Assembly (NCBI RefSeq): GCF_025698545.1
Contig: NC_068570.1
Location: forward strand, 59,539,924-59,603,923
Direction of reading: 5' to 3'
Length of the DNA: 64,000 bases
Source: Gossypium raimondii
Taxonomy: Eukaryota > Streptophyta > Magnoliopsida > Malvales > Malvaceae
This document shows, piece after piece, positions 11,994 to 25,068 of this stretch (its first letter is position 1; every line of letters starts with the position of its first letter). A program made the position numbers and the translations under genes. The notes under the pieces were generated by a model. It was given only the letters and a program-made list of their open reading frames with translations, was not told where the DNA came from and made no database searches.

Positions 11994-12182
11994 GATGGAT
12001 TGAATCTTAGCTCGTTTCGTTTTAGTATTATTGTTAGTGTAGGAGGACGAGGTTCGAGTGCACTTCAGCACGCATTATCTTCTTATTTAAGAGTTTGGGA
12101 GGGGCTATGGATAATTTTAGGCATTGTATTAAAAAAATCAAATATGAACAAAACCTATAATGAGCTTAATGTTCAAAAAATA
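11994..12182 (+). mobile_element. tRNA-derived SINE copy 2
   Basis: It shows the A-box-like 'tcttagctcg', the B-box 'gaggttcgagtgc', the 'cattatcttcttatttaagag' and 'ggaggggctatgg' blocks, and 'gaacaaaacctataatgag' with an A-rich end. It aligns along its length with the copy at 29,373, although 'cgtttcgtttta' is altered in the A-box region. Confidence 0.65.
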
Positions 12183-14721
12183 ATAATTAAGACCAAATTC
12201 ACCGATCATTTCTTTAAGCGATCTAACTAGACTTGATAAGTGGTCAGGTTCAGGCCAGGTTAATGCAAAATTTTAAGCCCTATTTAAAAAATGAGCTTAA
12301 GATTCTACTTAAGTTCAGTCTAGATTAAAAATGTTAGACCCGAACCCAACTTAGCCCGCCCGTATTATTTTTTTTTAAGATTTATTTATATAATAACAAA
12401 TTAAAAAATATAATACATCAAAAACATTAAAATAAATGTTCCTCAACAAATTGAAAATACTTTGAAAAAGTATTTATACTTAAATAACATTAAAAGCAAC
12501 TTAACAAACAAATATCTGTAAAATATTAACAAAATTAACGATAAAACAATAGTTATACAATATCCAAATAATAATAACAAAAATAGTAGCAATATAATAG
12601 CGAAATGGTAGCTAAAGAGGAAGTTTAAATAGATTCGGGTCGAACTCGGGCAAAAAAAATTTTACCCAATGCCTAACCCGTTTAGAAAATATCCAAATTT
12701 ATTTTCGGATCCTATATTTTTACCCAAACCTTCACTTTAGATCTGAACAGGTAGTCCAACCCGTGATGAGTTCTAGATCTAATCACTATGGTGTTTACCC
12801 TATCTTCGGCATCTTGAGCAATTCATACTCCTCCATTTGTACTTCCACTTAAAAACCCTTACCCAAAGTTCAGACGGCAGGGCAGAAAATGGAAAATTGC
12901 ATTTCGAACCCCTTAAAATCATTAAATTATAAAGTTATATATGATAAAATTACATTTTAGTTCCCAAACATAAAAAAATTTTATTTAATCCTTTTAAAAA
13001 TAATGAAATCATAATCTAACACATGATAAAATTTTATTTTAACCTTTCAAAAATTTATAGTTTAATTCTAACCTCTCCTAAAAAATTTCTAAATTCCCTA
13101 CCAAAGTTGATCCGGATTGCTAAGTTGAAATAAAAAAATACTCAATTGGTAGCAATGTAACTAAAAACATAATGTCGTAATGAACCTGAATTTAAGAAAA
13201 TAATTTTAAGCTGTGTTAATAGTTGAACCTAAATTTTGAAATCTGAAAATAAAGGAACTAAATTCTTAAAAATAAAAGTATAAGGATTGAATTGTAAAAT
13301 TATAAAGAGTATAGAGACTTATGGGATATTTTAACCTGAATTTATATGGACTAAATTTACCAAAAACACAACCGCATTGGATACAGACTTTTTTTTATAC
13401 AATGTCTAAAAGTACTGATAATTCCTCCTCAACCTTTAGAATAGGAAGATAAAAACACTTCAACGCGCTTAAACCCATGTCCTCTTATAACAGCAATAAT
13501 GTCGATGCCAACTGAGCTAAAACTCAATCTGCAAGCAAAAACTTCTATAATTTAACCAATAAATTATTAATATTTGATTTTATGTAATAATAAAGTGTTT
13601 AGATGTTACGAGACAATAAATATATAAATACAATAAAAAATTTCATAAAATTTCGAATTTAATTAACGGTGAAAGTTATTACTGTAATTACTAGTTAACC
13701 ACATCAAACATTCTCAAATTACTATTCAAATTAGAGATATTCATGAGTCAGATTGAACTAAGCTTGGGTTGGATATATGTATGATATTTGTATATTTTAT
13801 GTTTGTCAAAGTCTCTAACACGAAATATGAGATTAAAATTTTGCTTAAATTCGCTCATATTTATAAATGATTAACAAACTCGTTTTAAGGCCACTTGTAT
13901 TATTTTTGTTTTAAAAACCTCTCTTATTTTAATTTGATGTTTTAGATTTTTCTTGTTTATTTTAATGTTTTATAATATTATATTATTATATATTTAATTT
14001 TGGGTAAGCATTTGGTACCTTTGGAAGTATGCTTTTTATTCCACAAGCAGTTTAAAAAATTAACACGTGTTTATTTTTTTAAATATCTATTTTTAAATTT
14101 TTTTTGTACATTTATAGGACACTTGCCAACCTTTTAACACTTATGGAATCTTAAAACTCCAGCAGTGTACCAAATATTTTCTCTTTAATTTAAAGATATA
14201 CAAATTACATAATATATAAAATAATATAATATTATATTTAAAAAAATATAAAATGGGTTAGGCTAGACTTGGTTAATGATGAAGCCCAACCTCAATCCAT
14301 ATTTTAAATGGGTCTAAATTTTGTACCCAAACTCATTTTCCAAGTATCTACTTTTATTCAAATCCTCTCATATTTTAAGTGGGCCTTCGGGCTTGGATGG
14401 ATAGTCCAACCCTTAAATAAGTCTACTCTAGGTTGTGCTTTCAAAACATAAGTATCTTAAATCAACCATAAACTTCAAAACGTTCTAATTGTGCTATCAA
14501 AACATCAATGTTGTATTAGTTAGATCCTTCTATCGACTTAACTATCAATTTAGACATTAAATATCAGTTTGGATCTAATGCAAGCATAATTAAAACATGT
14601 AGATCAAACTGCAAAAATATCTATATCTATTGTATAGATAACTTGAATGTGTCTTGCTAAGAAAAATATATTGTCATTAAATTTAAGCGAGTCTTTTTTT
14701 AAACACGTCATATTAAACTTA
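12183..14721. other. Intergenic repeat relics, no gene
   Basis: 12,226-12,790 is a degenerate copy of the 'gccc' TIR family seen at 663. 12,890-13,370 holds degenerate 'agtcc..tttaaaatt' sequence ending in the 'tagagactta.gg.atattttaacc' end typical of the 350-bp MITE family. 14,250-14,430 is a further fragment of the 663 family. No gene is supported. Confidence 0.5.
13441..13531 (-). mobile_element. tRNA-derived SINE fragment, minus strand
   Basis: Read on the minus strand it begins gattgagttttagctcagtt, followed by 'ggcatcgacattattgctg', 'aagaggacatgggttt' and 'aagcgcgttgaagtg'. This is the head of the SINE family (A and B boxes) in reverse orientation. The 3' part is missing. Confidence 0.6.
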
Positions 14722-14876
14722 TGGTCCCTTTGGATGGGTGTTTACCTACAGTGCGGTGCATTTAACTTCTTCTTTTTTTTTGTTTTACGCTCAGTACCAC
14801 TACAATATCTAATCTCATCGCCACTGCTGTTTTTACATTAACCGCAGGTAAACACACCATCCATCCAAAGGAACCC
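14722..14876. mobile_element. 155-bp Tourist-like MITE
   Basis: The ends tggtccctttggatgggtgt and acaccatccatccaaaggaaccc are inverted copies. Both flanks are TTA (14719-14721 and 14877-14879), the 3-bp target type of PIF/Harbinger. The interior matches, in the opposite orientation, the element at 24,929-25,068. The open frame that crosses it is accidental. Confidence 0.8.
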
Positions 14877-15017
14877 TTAAAAGATTTTAAAATTTAAATA
14901 ATAGTTTATTAACATCTAGTTTTAGTTTTTTAAAGAATGGCTATTTCTGTCTTTTATCCTTAGTAGAATGTATCATCTATGTGATAAAAAAAATTTCACA
15001 TAATTTTAAATGAAAGG

Positions 15018-17237
15018 TGTCGAAACCTTTGTTTGAGTTCGACTTATATTTTGAAAACGAAAATGGGAGTCGCCACCAATCATTTTATTTATTAGGTGTG
15101 ATCGGGTCACCTCATAATTTGATTATTTTAATAAGAGCCTAGATTTACTAAAACGATGATTTTCGGTTCGAAATCTAGGAAAATAGGTTCGGGAGTCAGT
15201 TACGTACTAGGAAGGGTTAGCACCCTCGTGATGCCTAAAATTGATTCCTAGTTGATTAATTAGAATCTTAATATCGAAAGTTGGAATTTTGAAAATTTAA
15301 ATATGATCCCTCTTTGCATGTTTTAAATTTAAATCATTTAGTTAAATCAAAACTTATATAAGAAGCTTTTTTATTTTGAGATAACCAAAACGAAAAAGGT
15401 CATGTCTCGTGAGTTAGAACACGACATCTCGAATTCTCGAAAATAAAATTGCTCCTTATTCAAATTATTGTTTTAAATCTCATGTGTTTTTAATTTTAAA
15501 AGAATGCTCGGTTATTTAGGTTCAAAGAGAAAATCAAACCCCGTAAGTTAGGGTTGATTTCTCGAATCTCTAAATAAGAGCATTGCCTTAGTTTTGAAAT
15601 TCTCCTTTTACACATCGAGTAAAAAAATAATATAACGTTTAAAGTGATGTATATTTAGTTTATTCGGGTATAATATAAAATGGGTAAATATGTCTAAACA
15701 CATTGCAAAATATAGTGATAATAAAATAATATAAAATAACATGCGGGTAGAATATTAAAATGATAAATAATAAATAAATAATAGAATACTATAATAACAA
15801 TGAGGTAATTATAATAATAGTAGTAGTATTAATAATAATATCATAATAATAAAATAAATAATGTCACTTAAAATAAAAAAATATATAAAAAGAATAAAAA
15901 TGCTTGATAATGAATGTAAATGTAAATAATGCGAGAACAATAAAAGAAATGACAAAATAGCAAAAATAAGATAAAAATAATAGCAACAATAATAGTAAAT
16001 AAGCGGAAAATGTACAAATAAAATGTAAATAACATTATTTTTAATATGTGAAAAACAAATAAGTAATAAATAAACAAATAAAAAATAAAAAAATTGTAAA
16101 AGGTTAAAGTTAAATGACTAAAGGACTAAATAGAAATTGGAATGGAATTAAGGGGACAAATTGTAAAAAATAAATAAATAGAATAATAAGGATTAAAATG
16201 TAATGCGCTAAAAATAACAGGGTCTAAATAGGAAAATATCCAGAAACTCATAACATGTGTCATCCCCTAAACAAGTCCACAATGGTCCAGGGACTAAATC
16301 GCACAATAAACAAAATAAAAGGGCGAAAATAAAAAATAAATAGCATGATGAAATTGAAAAGTGGTAAAAATCAGAAGGGCTAAAGAAACAATTAGACCCC
16401 CAAAAAAAATACGTGGATCCTAAGGCGGGTCCGATAATCAGGTCTCACACCAAAATAACGTCATTTTGGGGTTTATGAGATTAGGCCAAAATGACGCCGT
16501 TTTGACCCCATATTTAAGTTAAAAATTCTAAAAAAAATCATTGCAGCCTTAAATTAAAAAAAAAAACTTTTATTTCTCTTTGTTTCTCTCTGGGTGACTG
16601 GTTCGGCGAGCCTCCACGAAGGCCACCGGTCGTCGGCGACGATTTCGCCGTCTACGATGGCTGTAAAAATACAAAAAACTCCTTTTAGGTCGTTTTGGCT
16701 CCCTAAGCCTAGATCTGGTATCGGTTTTTTCCAAAAACCCACCAAATCGCAGAAATTTTAAAGAAACCTTTGGATTTCTGAGTTTTTTTTTTTAATTTCT
16801 CGTCAGAGCCACCTTTCATTGGAGGTGGAGACCTCGGCCCCTCTCAACGGTGGAACGTGAATTGTCAAGTAATCCTTCTCTTTGTTTATTTTATGTTTAT
16901 ATATATAACATATTTTGAAAAAAATAAATAAAAGAGAAAATCACCTTCGGGTTTTTGTATTCTGGCTTTTATAGTCAATGCATTTTTATTTTTTTCCTAC
17001 TATTTCAATTGTTCCTTCTTATATGTTTGGTTTCTGTCTTTTCTTCCTTTTTTGTTGCAGGCGATGGTTGAGGATGACGATGGCAGAGACAGACCTAGGG
17101 ACAAGAGGCCTTGGGCGCTAGAAACCCTAGGGTTTTTGGCTTACTGAAACTAGTTAAGGTTTTGGGCCTGACAGGCCTTGGGTTAATGGGCTTGTAGTAT
17201 GGAAAGTGCATTGGGCCTGTAATTTTGGGTCTTGATA
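15018..17237 (+). mobile_element. Diverged long-LTR retrotransposon LTR remnant
   Basis: It begins tgtcgaaacc and carries 'gggagtcgccaccaatc', 'ggtgtgatcgggtcacc', 'agtaagttaggg'-type segments and a GC-rich part before a G/T-rich end (...cctgtaattttgggtc). All of these occur in the same order in the better-preserved solo LTR at 31,317-34,042. No clean target duplication or CA end is visible, so it is a decayed solo LTR or fragment. There is no internal gag or pol. Confidence 0.7.
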
Positions 17238-17862
17238 TTTTGTAAATGGACTGCCCTTAAATAATATAACTTGTTTTAAATACGAAATGTCATTTTTATA
17301 ATTTCTTAACTGAGTTGGTGCCCAACCAACTCGTGACACCAACTCAATCAGAGATTTTATTAATAATATAACAAAACGTAACTTATAATAGGGTTTTCTT
17401 TTTGGGGTTTACAAGAATCTTATATTTAAGTAAATTACAACGTAAAATTAAATCAATATAAAATAGTAATAGAAAAAAAAAGTAAAATATAATCAAACAA
17501 AATTTATCAATAACAACTGCGCATGATGAGACCTAAAAATAGGTATTCTCAATGATTCGGGACCTTAATCTTTGCAAACAATATCAAGACTCAATTGACA
17601 TTTTCGCCATTGAACGTCTTTATTAAAAAATTTGTATCGAACTAGAATAAGTACAAACTAAATTTTGTTACGACCATGATAAGAACGAAAATTTTATGTT
17701 ACAAATTAAAAACAAATATAATAATAAAAATTTATGTTACAAATTACAATAATGCTTTGGGTTCCAATCCTATTATGCGTGACTTTTAGTAAATTTATTA
17801 TTGTGTTGGTGACTTGATTAAGGGTGATACCAACTAAATAAAACACTCGAGAAGTTTTTATG

Positions 17863-18211
17863 GGTTAAAATATGTCATAAGTCCCTATATTCTTCTAAAA
17901 TTTGGAATTTAATCAATGTACTTTTATTTTCAGGAACTCAACCCTCTAATTTTAGATTTCAAAACTGTTTACCTTTGTTAAATTTATGTTATTAAATTCA
18001 GATTAATTACAACATTTTTAATTACATGACTATCAAATGAGTATTTTTTAATTTCAAAATATCACAACAAATTTAACCAAAAAAATAATTGTGTTAACGG
18101 TTAAACTTGAATTTCGAAATTTAGAAAGTAGGACTAAATTATTAAAAATAAAAGTATAAAGATTAAATTTTAAATTAAAAAAAAAGCAGAGACTAATGGT
18201 ATATTTTAACC
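17863..18211. mobile_element. About 350-bp MULE-like MITE
   Basis: It starts ggttaaaatatgtcataagt and ends with the inverted 'taatggtatattttaacc'. Flanking sequence 'tttttat' occurs on both sides. The family also appears at 24,492-24,840, 45,753-46,020 (decayed), 61,831-62,140 (with a 9-bp duplication) and 62,749-63,028. Confidence 0.65.
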
Positions 18212-19284
18212 TTTTTATATTGTATTTGTGTAATCGTATAGTGTCCAAAACCGTTGGACGTACTTCCTGCCTATCCTCAAACTCTGGTGGTCCATCAACC
18301 TGACAATCCTCTGCCGACCTCTTATCCTCTTTTATCTTACTGACTTTTTACAAGTTCTAGGCAAAATTTTTATAAGAGATCATTGGTCAAATTATTGACT
18401 TTTCGACTTGTTCGATCAAATAAATTATTTTAAAAATTTATAAAAGAATATCAATATTTAAAAATAGAGAATCAATTCAACTGGTTCAATCGATTTAATC
18501 CATCTCTTTGGACTGATATCTCAATCGGTTTTTGGTTCAACCAGTCAGATTTGATAATGAAAATAGTGATTCTAGAACAAAGACGTTTATGGTCAATTAG
18601 GGTCACGGTCTGGAATCAGGGGTATAGCCAGGGGGCTAGCAAGAGCCCCGTCCCCTAAAATAGAAAATTTTCTATTTAAGTCCTTTAAATTTTTTAAAAT
18701 TTTAAATTAATAAACATAAAATTACACTTTGACCCTCTTAAAAATGATAAAAATTTGATTTAATCTTTTAAAAATTATAAAAACATAGGTTATTCAAATG
18801 ATAAAATTGTATTTTTATTATTGTAAAAGTTAAAAATTAATTTCGGCCCCTCTAAAAAAGTTTTCTGCTTTCGCCCCTGTCCGGAATGTTTCTTAAATTC
18901 CTTGTCTAAGCTCGGTTGGAACCGAGTCAGTAGCAGCTCAAAGTGAGGAGCTTGACCGTCAGATAGTTCTGGTTCTAAGAATATTGAACCTTAGGCTCAT
19001 AGTTTGCAATGACCCTAGTCCCTATAAAATACTACAAAATTTGAAGCAAAATGAAGGGATAGAACAGTTACGTAGTTCTTGCAAACCTTGATTCGATCTA
19101 AATTAACTCGAACAGGCAAAAGCTGACTCGAGATCAGTGACTAACAGAGATAATCTTCGGCAAAACATTGAAATCCGATGCATATATTCAGAAAATATCG
19201 AGTTAACGGGTGCCTATAGATGAGCAATGTGCAAATCAATGGAAATGGGAAACATTTTCATTTTTCTTCATCCCATCTTGTAGT

Positions 19285-19290
19285 TTTATT
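19285..19290 (-). terminator. Possible polyadenylation signal of the lipase gene
   Basis: AATAAA on the minus strand, about 42 bp past the stop codon. The distance fits a plant near-upstream element. Confidence 0.4.
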
Positions 19291-19331
19291 TTATACAATA
19301 TACTTTCAAAGCATTACTAGCAATAGTGCAC

Positions 19332-22300
19332 TTACAAGCTCGCGGAAATAAACGAGGAAGACGATTCTTGTTGTTTAAGAGTGTCCGCAACATGAGCAAT
19401 CACTCCGGCACCGGCGTTATGAAACCATTCGTTTTTCACCTGAGGATAAGATGGGATTGTATGAGAAATTTTGAAAAGTAAAAAGCAATTTTCTGAAATC
19501 CAAAGTTTTTAAGATCGAAAAGGTACGTGAATGTTATTGTGTGCAAAAAAGGGCCAAAGCGACGAGTGAAAGCTGACATCGATCTTTTTCCATCCTAATT
19601 TCTGTAAACCTTGTATCATTTCCTCTGTTAATGAAAACGACGTGTTAATGTCAATCGGAATCATATAGATGCAACACAAAATAGATGTTAGTCGGAACGA
19701 TTACCTTCCATGAGTTCATGATATTCGACTGTATTTTTTATGTTGGGCGCATTCTTTGCCGCTGCTTTTGCTTTGGCTGCTTCCAGAGGAAAATGAGGGC
19801 CGTCAGAAGAAACAGGTGGACAGTACTCGACATCGACAACGTGTTTATAACCATCCAAAGATTGTGATGGGGGCTGCCAAATCCGTATCAAAGTCAGTAA
19901 TATGCATTAAACCGGGCTGCCAATTTCGGACTCAGAAAATTTACCTTGACAAGTTCCTTCTCCCTCCTGATAGAGGATGTACGCCAACCAACCATATCTA
20001 TTCAATGTCAAAGAAAGTGCCGATTGGGTGGCAGAGAGGAATAACGAGTAGAAGAGTAACATAAGTAGCTAAATATAGTAGAAGAGAAATGACACAGTAG
20101 GATACGATCGTAAGATACATTTGCATACACAGTGCGATTCCGAAATGCACCAAGGGCAGATCTATAAAATAGAAATTATAATCATAAATTCTGTCATAGG
20201 AGTTGAAGTTCAAGGTTGAAATCCGGGACTTTCCCCCTTGAACATCGTCATTCGTATCAAAAGATTGAAATTAAAGCTCGCTTTACGTACAGAAATTTTC
20301 CCTCTTCACAATCAGATGCCATCCTTAAAAGCAGTGGTGGTCTGCTCGGTTTGCCATCGGTGAGAAACAGTTGCTTACCAGTTCGACCAACAACAAACGG
20401 AGCAATTGGTGGGGCGAGTTTCTCTAATAACGGAAGTCCTAATAGAAAAGGAAGCTGAGGCACACCACAAAGATATTAGAAACTGCAAAATGCATAGGAA
20501 AGACGTTTGTAGGACAACCGAACATCGAAAACATTATATGAGGTACCAGAAGCATGGACTACAACTGAACCACGAAAACATTATATGAGGTGCTAGAAGC
20601 ATGGACTACAACCGAACATTGAAAACATTTTATGAGATCAATAGAAATCAAAAACATTTTATGAGATACCAGAAGCATAGCAATAACATTGGAATTATAG
20701 GACTCCAAAACATTATGAAACTAGATAGCCAACACCATCGAGAACAAACCTGTTTTCTCCCTCGGACCCCGAGATGTGGCGTTGCCAAGGTAATAAAACT
20801 GACCGGCTCTAGTCCAGCAATCATACCTTGTCTCGAAGGGGCTGAAGTTTGTAAATTTCCATCCGAAGAATCGGTTACATTATTAGACTGGGTACCACTC
20901 GAGTCACTTTCCGAGTAAAGAACAGCGACTGCGTATCTTGCAAACAAGCCCCCAAGAGAATGAGCTAAAAACGAAATCCGTTTCAGACTTTCCCTCTTCT
21001 TTACAACTTGAAGAACCTATTAAATTGAAACAAGGTGAAAGGAGTAATCGACACTGCAACGAACTAAAAATCCTTGCACAATGTAACATCTCACCTCTTC
21101 CGCTAAACGCTTCCCGGCTCCATCGACCCCGGCAAAGGTTTTAGTATGCGAATTACACGAACTTGCTGCAACAAATTATTAAACAAACAAGTAATGAAAG
21201 ATCATCTTTCTACATACAAATTATGTAACATTAAAAATATGAACAAATACCATAAATCAAAAAGTTCCTTCCGAGCCGCCTTTTCAACTCGGCCTCTGCA
21301 TATGTCCAATCACTAGGGCTACATTATAGAAATGTTTCAGCCAACTTCCATATCGATTCGGATAAACGAAAAACCGTAAAGAATCACATTTTTTAAGCAT
21401 TACGTTGTATACAAGTTCATGTAAAAGCAATTGATTCTATGAAACATTTCAATCACATAAGCATTAATCAAATACCTAGCTAAGATGCCATGAACAAGAA
21501 CAAGAAGGTGATCGGGCTCGTTTTTTCCATTCCCGATACGGCCGGCCGCAGCAAAGCCTCCTTGTGTAGTGGTACTCATTGCTTGAGCTCTAAGACCTTG
21601 ATGTTTCCAATTACTATTTGTTCCTTTTAAAAAGGTTCAAAAAACAAAATCAGCTCAGCTGAAACTAAAGATAATAATATCTCAAAGAATTCAAATGACA
21701 GGTAAAATTATCATGGAAGTCCCTATACTGAAAGTTAGATTATATTTTGTCTTTTCTGCTAAAGAAATGAGCAAATTTGCCGCATAGAGCAAATTATTTT
21801 TAGTTAAAAAAATTATTTATTTATATTGTTAAAAACTAGTATATTTGACGGAAAAATCATATAGTGATACATGGTGCGCCACGCGCAGCTCAGCTAATGT
21901 ACAAGGACCAATTTTTATAAATTGACCATGTGTATCTCATGTTAATTTGCATATAGTATATGTAACCTTTAACGGAAGGACTTATTTATTTTTTGATCTA
22001 ATATATAAGAAGAAATTTACCTATTGAGAGTAAAATACAATCTTACTTTTGTACAGGCACCTCCATAGTAATTTTACCCACCCATTAACATCTTTCGATT
22101 CTCTAAAATTCCTAATTGAATCTCAAATTCCCAAAACAAAATCCAACGAATTTAAAAAGAAAATCGGAAGAGAAATTCCAAAAGAAAAATTCAAATCGGA
22201 GAGCATTACCGGAAGAGAAATTCAAATTGTGCGAAGACCAAGAACACGAAGATGAAGAAGAAGAAGAGGAGTGAGGACCGACCGGTCCGACGAATCCGGT

Positions 22301-22381
22301 TCGGAAACTACAATTATTACTATTATTACTGAAAATCGGAGAAAACCCACACCCTGCTTGAATCAGAGAAGCTGTTGCCAT
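19332..22381 (-). CDS. Alpha/beta-hydrolase, DUF676 putative lipase (At1g29120-like)
   Basis: Eleven exons on the minus strand: 22210-22381, 21476-21623, 21251-21318, 21095-21165, 20750-21016, 20291-20454, 20106-20161, 19945-19997, 19705-19873, 19527-19624 and 19332-19439. They join in frame to 457 residues. The N-terminus is Ser-rich and could be an organelle-targeting segment. The oxyanion strand LLVLVHGIL (about 97-105) precedes SPSDWTYAEAELKRRL, and the nucleophile elbow is FLAHSLGG with Ser at about 173. LEPVSFITLATPHLGVRG and VYANVSYDHMVGWRTSSI are typical of the ROG1/DUF676 serine-hydrolase family. A candidate catalytic His is in DVSFHSS or ENEWFH-like sequence near the C-terminus. The substrate is unknown, probably a lipid ester. 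All introns are GT-AG. Intron 1 contains a MITE and intron 5 short tandem repeats. Confidence 0.9.
20516..20695. repeat. About 48-bp tandem repeats in lipase intron 5
   Basis: Units around 'cgaaaacattatatgaggt' and 'agaagcatggactacaac' begin near 20,520, 20,569, 20,616 and 20,648. The first two are nearly identical and the last two diverged. They lie within the intron between the exons ending at 20750 and starting at 20454. Confidence 0.7.
21701..22078. mobile_element. MULE-like MITE in lipase intron 1
   Basis: It starts ggtaaaattatcatggaagt and ends 'cctccatagtaattttacc', with mirrored 'gattatattttgtc' and 'taaaatacaatc' arms. It belongs to the family at 9180 and 9827 in the kinase introns. 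The flanks show no convincing duplication, so it is older. Confidence 0.7.
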
Positions 22382-24066
22382 TTTCTATTTATGTGTCTTC
22401 AAAACACTATCCGAAACAAGTGCGAACGAAAACAAACAAAAATTTCCCTCGATTTGCGGTATTTGGATGCTATGTCACCATCTGCGCCATAACAGTGTAA
22501 TTATCCGCTGCACATAATGATTGGCGATGATGAACATCATCATCATTATCAATATGGTTCGCTGCTAATCATTAACATCACTCGTTTCCCTTGTTTTTCG
22601 AAGTAAAAAAGAAAAAGAAAAAGAGAGATATTTTCTTTTAATACGAAGCAAAAAAAGATTTTGAATTTTCAAAAATGGTGGAAAATCGGGGGAAAAATTA
22701 ATACATGTAATAAATATCTGAAAAAGATTTTGGGGAAAAAACAGAACCGTGTATTGTTTTGAGTTCTGTCGGTTTTTTTTTTTTGAATTGACTGTCAGAG
22801 ATCGAGGACTGTTGAATTAGGTCAATTTTCAATATCAGTCCCTGTATTATACATAAATTACAAATTTAGTCTTTATTCTCTAATCTGATATATAAAAAAT
22901 GAAAAAAAATTGTACTTTGTCTACTTAAAATGAAAAAATTTCATAAATTTGTATTTAGACATCTAAAAGATTATAATTTAATTTCAGTCCTTCCTAAAAA
23001 ATTTCTAGATTTGTCTATGTATATAGTACAACACCACCGATAGAATTTGACTTAATGAATTTAACTGTTACAATTTAGATCAGGTTAATTTTCAAACTTC
23101 GAACAATGTAGGGACAAGGATGAAGCCACAAATTTATTTTTAAGGGATTAAAATTGAATTATAAACTTTTAAAGAGGTCAAGTATAATTCTATGATTGTA
23201 TTAAATTATTATTTCAGACTTTTGAGGATAAATCTAAAATTTTATCATCTTTAAAGTCAAAGTGCAATTTTATCATTATATTAACTTATAATCACTCCCT
23301 CGGCGCCCTCCTTAAAAACTAAAATTGATTAAATTAATGTATAAAAATTAAATCTAAAATTTATGTATAGTATAAGGACTAAAAGAAAAATTTGACCTAT
23401 TTTTATCAATTAATTTTTTGGAAGCGGCTGTGAGGGAGATAGGACGATGAATGACCTAACTTTAGGTGACCGACCAATGGAATTTAGCGTAGTTTTGTCG
23501 TTTACGGTTCAATGACAAATTATATATTTTAGGAAAAATCAACCCTTAGTCCTTAAACTTATCATTTTTTTTAAATTGGTCCTTGAACTTGAATTCCATT
23601 AAGGTGTGATGGATTAGTATTTTGAGATTGTATCATGTCATTACTTGCAATTTTTTAAAATTTTCTTTGTAAATTTTAATATTTTATAGAAAAAATTTAA
23701 AGTGATGGTATGGCATAATCTCAGAGTGTCACGTCATCAACCTGTAATGGAATCCAAGTTCAAATTCTAGGACTAATATGGACAAAAATGTTTAAGGACT
23801 AAATTTAAAAAAAAATATCAAGTTCAAGGACTAGATGTTACTTTTATCCTTATACTCTAAATGATCCATGATTCTTTTCCAACTATTGTGGGTTGTGGAT
23901 CTTTCACCATTTTCCTCTAGACTTTACATTTTGGTCCCTACAAGTTAAACTACCAATTTAATGGGAGTTATGGCATTCCCTCATAGCTATTTTCTTTAGG
24001 GTTCGTAAATGAGCAAAACGGTACAGTTTTTTGCTTGCCTCGATATCATATCGATTTTTACATTTT
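22382..24066. other. Upstream of lipase gene, repeat relics, no other gene
   Basis: 22,382-22,700 is probably the promoter and leader of the minus-strand lipase gene; I saw no clear TATA box at a useful distance. 22,830-23,400 contains decayed 'aagtccc..aattttat' repeats, and 23,531-23,858 an inverted-repeat element with 'cccttagtccttaaactt' and 'aagttcaaggactag' arms. No coding region is recognised. Confidence 0.45.
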
Positions 24067-24383
24067 GGGTAAATTATGTTAGTAGTCATAACTATGTGTT
24101 TTTCAGGTCATTCGATTATAAAAAGTTACAAAATAATCATCCAACTATTAGTTTTTTTTGTTACACAACTATGAAAAGTTACAAAATAGTCATTTAACTA
24201 TTTAATTTTGTCTTTTTTTGTCATCCAACTAGCTTGGATATTTTGATGTTTCCATTTTTACGTTAGTCAGCTGATGACTCGAAGAGACAAAATTGAATAG
24301 TTGGGTGACAATTTTGTAACTTTTCATAATTTGATGACCAAAAAAAAAACCCATAGTTGGATGACTTCTACTATAGTTTACCG
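24067..24383. mobile_element. 317-bp MULE-like MITE
   Basis: The ends are gggtaaattatgttagtagt and the inverted 'gacttctactatagtttaccg'. A perfect 9-bp duplication, ttacatttt, lies at 24058-24066 and 24384-24392. It is related to the elements at 29,662 and 49,902. Confidence 0.85.
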
Positions 24384-24491
24384 TTACATTTTTTGCTTCG
24401 ATTGTACTTCGAGCTGCAATTTATTTAAAATTTTACCACTCAAATCGACCTCTGAGGAAAGAATTAAATAAAATATTATAAAAATTCAAAG

Positions 24492-24840
24492 GTTTAATAT
24501 GTCATAAGTCCCTGTATTATTCAAAGATTCATGATTTAGTCTTTGTACTTTTATTTCTAAGAAATTAGTCCCTTTACTTTTCAAATTTCAAAATTGAGTT
24601 CAATTGTTAACTGTGTTAAAATTATTTTCAATGTCATATTTTTAGTTATATGGTTACCATGTGATTATTTTTTTAATTTCAAAATGTCACACCAATAAAT
24701 TTAACAAAATAATAATAATGTTAATAGTTGGACTGAGTTTTGAAATTTGAAAATAAAAGGACTAAATTCCTAGAAATAAAAATATTAGGGACTAAATTAT
24801 AAATTTTTATAAGTATAGAGACTTGTGACATTTTTTAAAC
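24492..24840. mobile_element. About 350-bp MULE-like MITE, second copy
   Basis: It has 'aggtttaatatgtcataagtc' at one end and 'gagacttgtgacattttttaaac' at the other, with mirrored 'attcctagaaataaaaatatt' and 'cttttatttctaagaaattag' arms. It matches the element at 17,863-18,211. No clear duplication is visible. Confidence 0.6.
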
Positions 24841-24928
24841 ATATTTAAAAAATCTAACTAAAAGATATAAAAATAAACTATTAAAAATTTCTTATAAAAA
24901 AAAGAGGGACCTTTCGGTAACCTGCTTA

Positions 24929-25068
24929 GGGTGAGTTTGGATGGGCGGTGCGTTTAACTGCGGTTAGTGTAAAAACAGCGGTGGCGGTGAGATTAGATAC
25001 TGTAGCGACACTGTAACGTGAGACAAAAAGTACGCTAAACGCACCCAACCGCCCATCCAAACCCACCC
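24929..25068. mobile_element. 140-bp Tourist-like MITE with near-perfect hairpin ends
   Basis: The terminal arms gggtgagtttggatgggcgg and ccgcccatccaaacccaccc are inverted copies, and homology continues inward (gtgcgttta/taaacgcac). Flanks are TTA and TAA. It is the same family as 14,722-14,876, inserted in reverse orientation and better preserved. Confidence 0.85.

Larger units (their letters stand above)
17238..19331. other. Intergenic relics downstream of the lipase gene
   Basis: 17,305-17,350 contains a short palindromic 'gagttggtgcccaaccaactc' motif. A MITE lies at 17,863-18,211. 18,360-18,560 has 'ggttcaaccagtc'-type repeats, and 18,605-18,890 a decayed copy of a repeat with 'cccctaaaatagaaaattt' that is also seen at 47,512-47,760. 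No coding sequence is recognised. Confidence 0.45.

Noticed and set aside
13441-13531. tRNA gene
   Set aside because: The A and B box similarity belongs to SINE copies. No cloverleaf with acceptor stem and anticodon could be formed by eye here or at 29,373.
15868-16077. Hydrophobic open frames in AT-rich DNA (also 32,543-32,821)
   Set aside because: They arise from 'ata/taa' runs inside LTR remnants and have no family resemblance.
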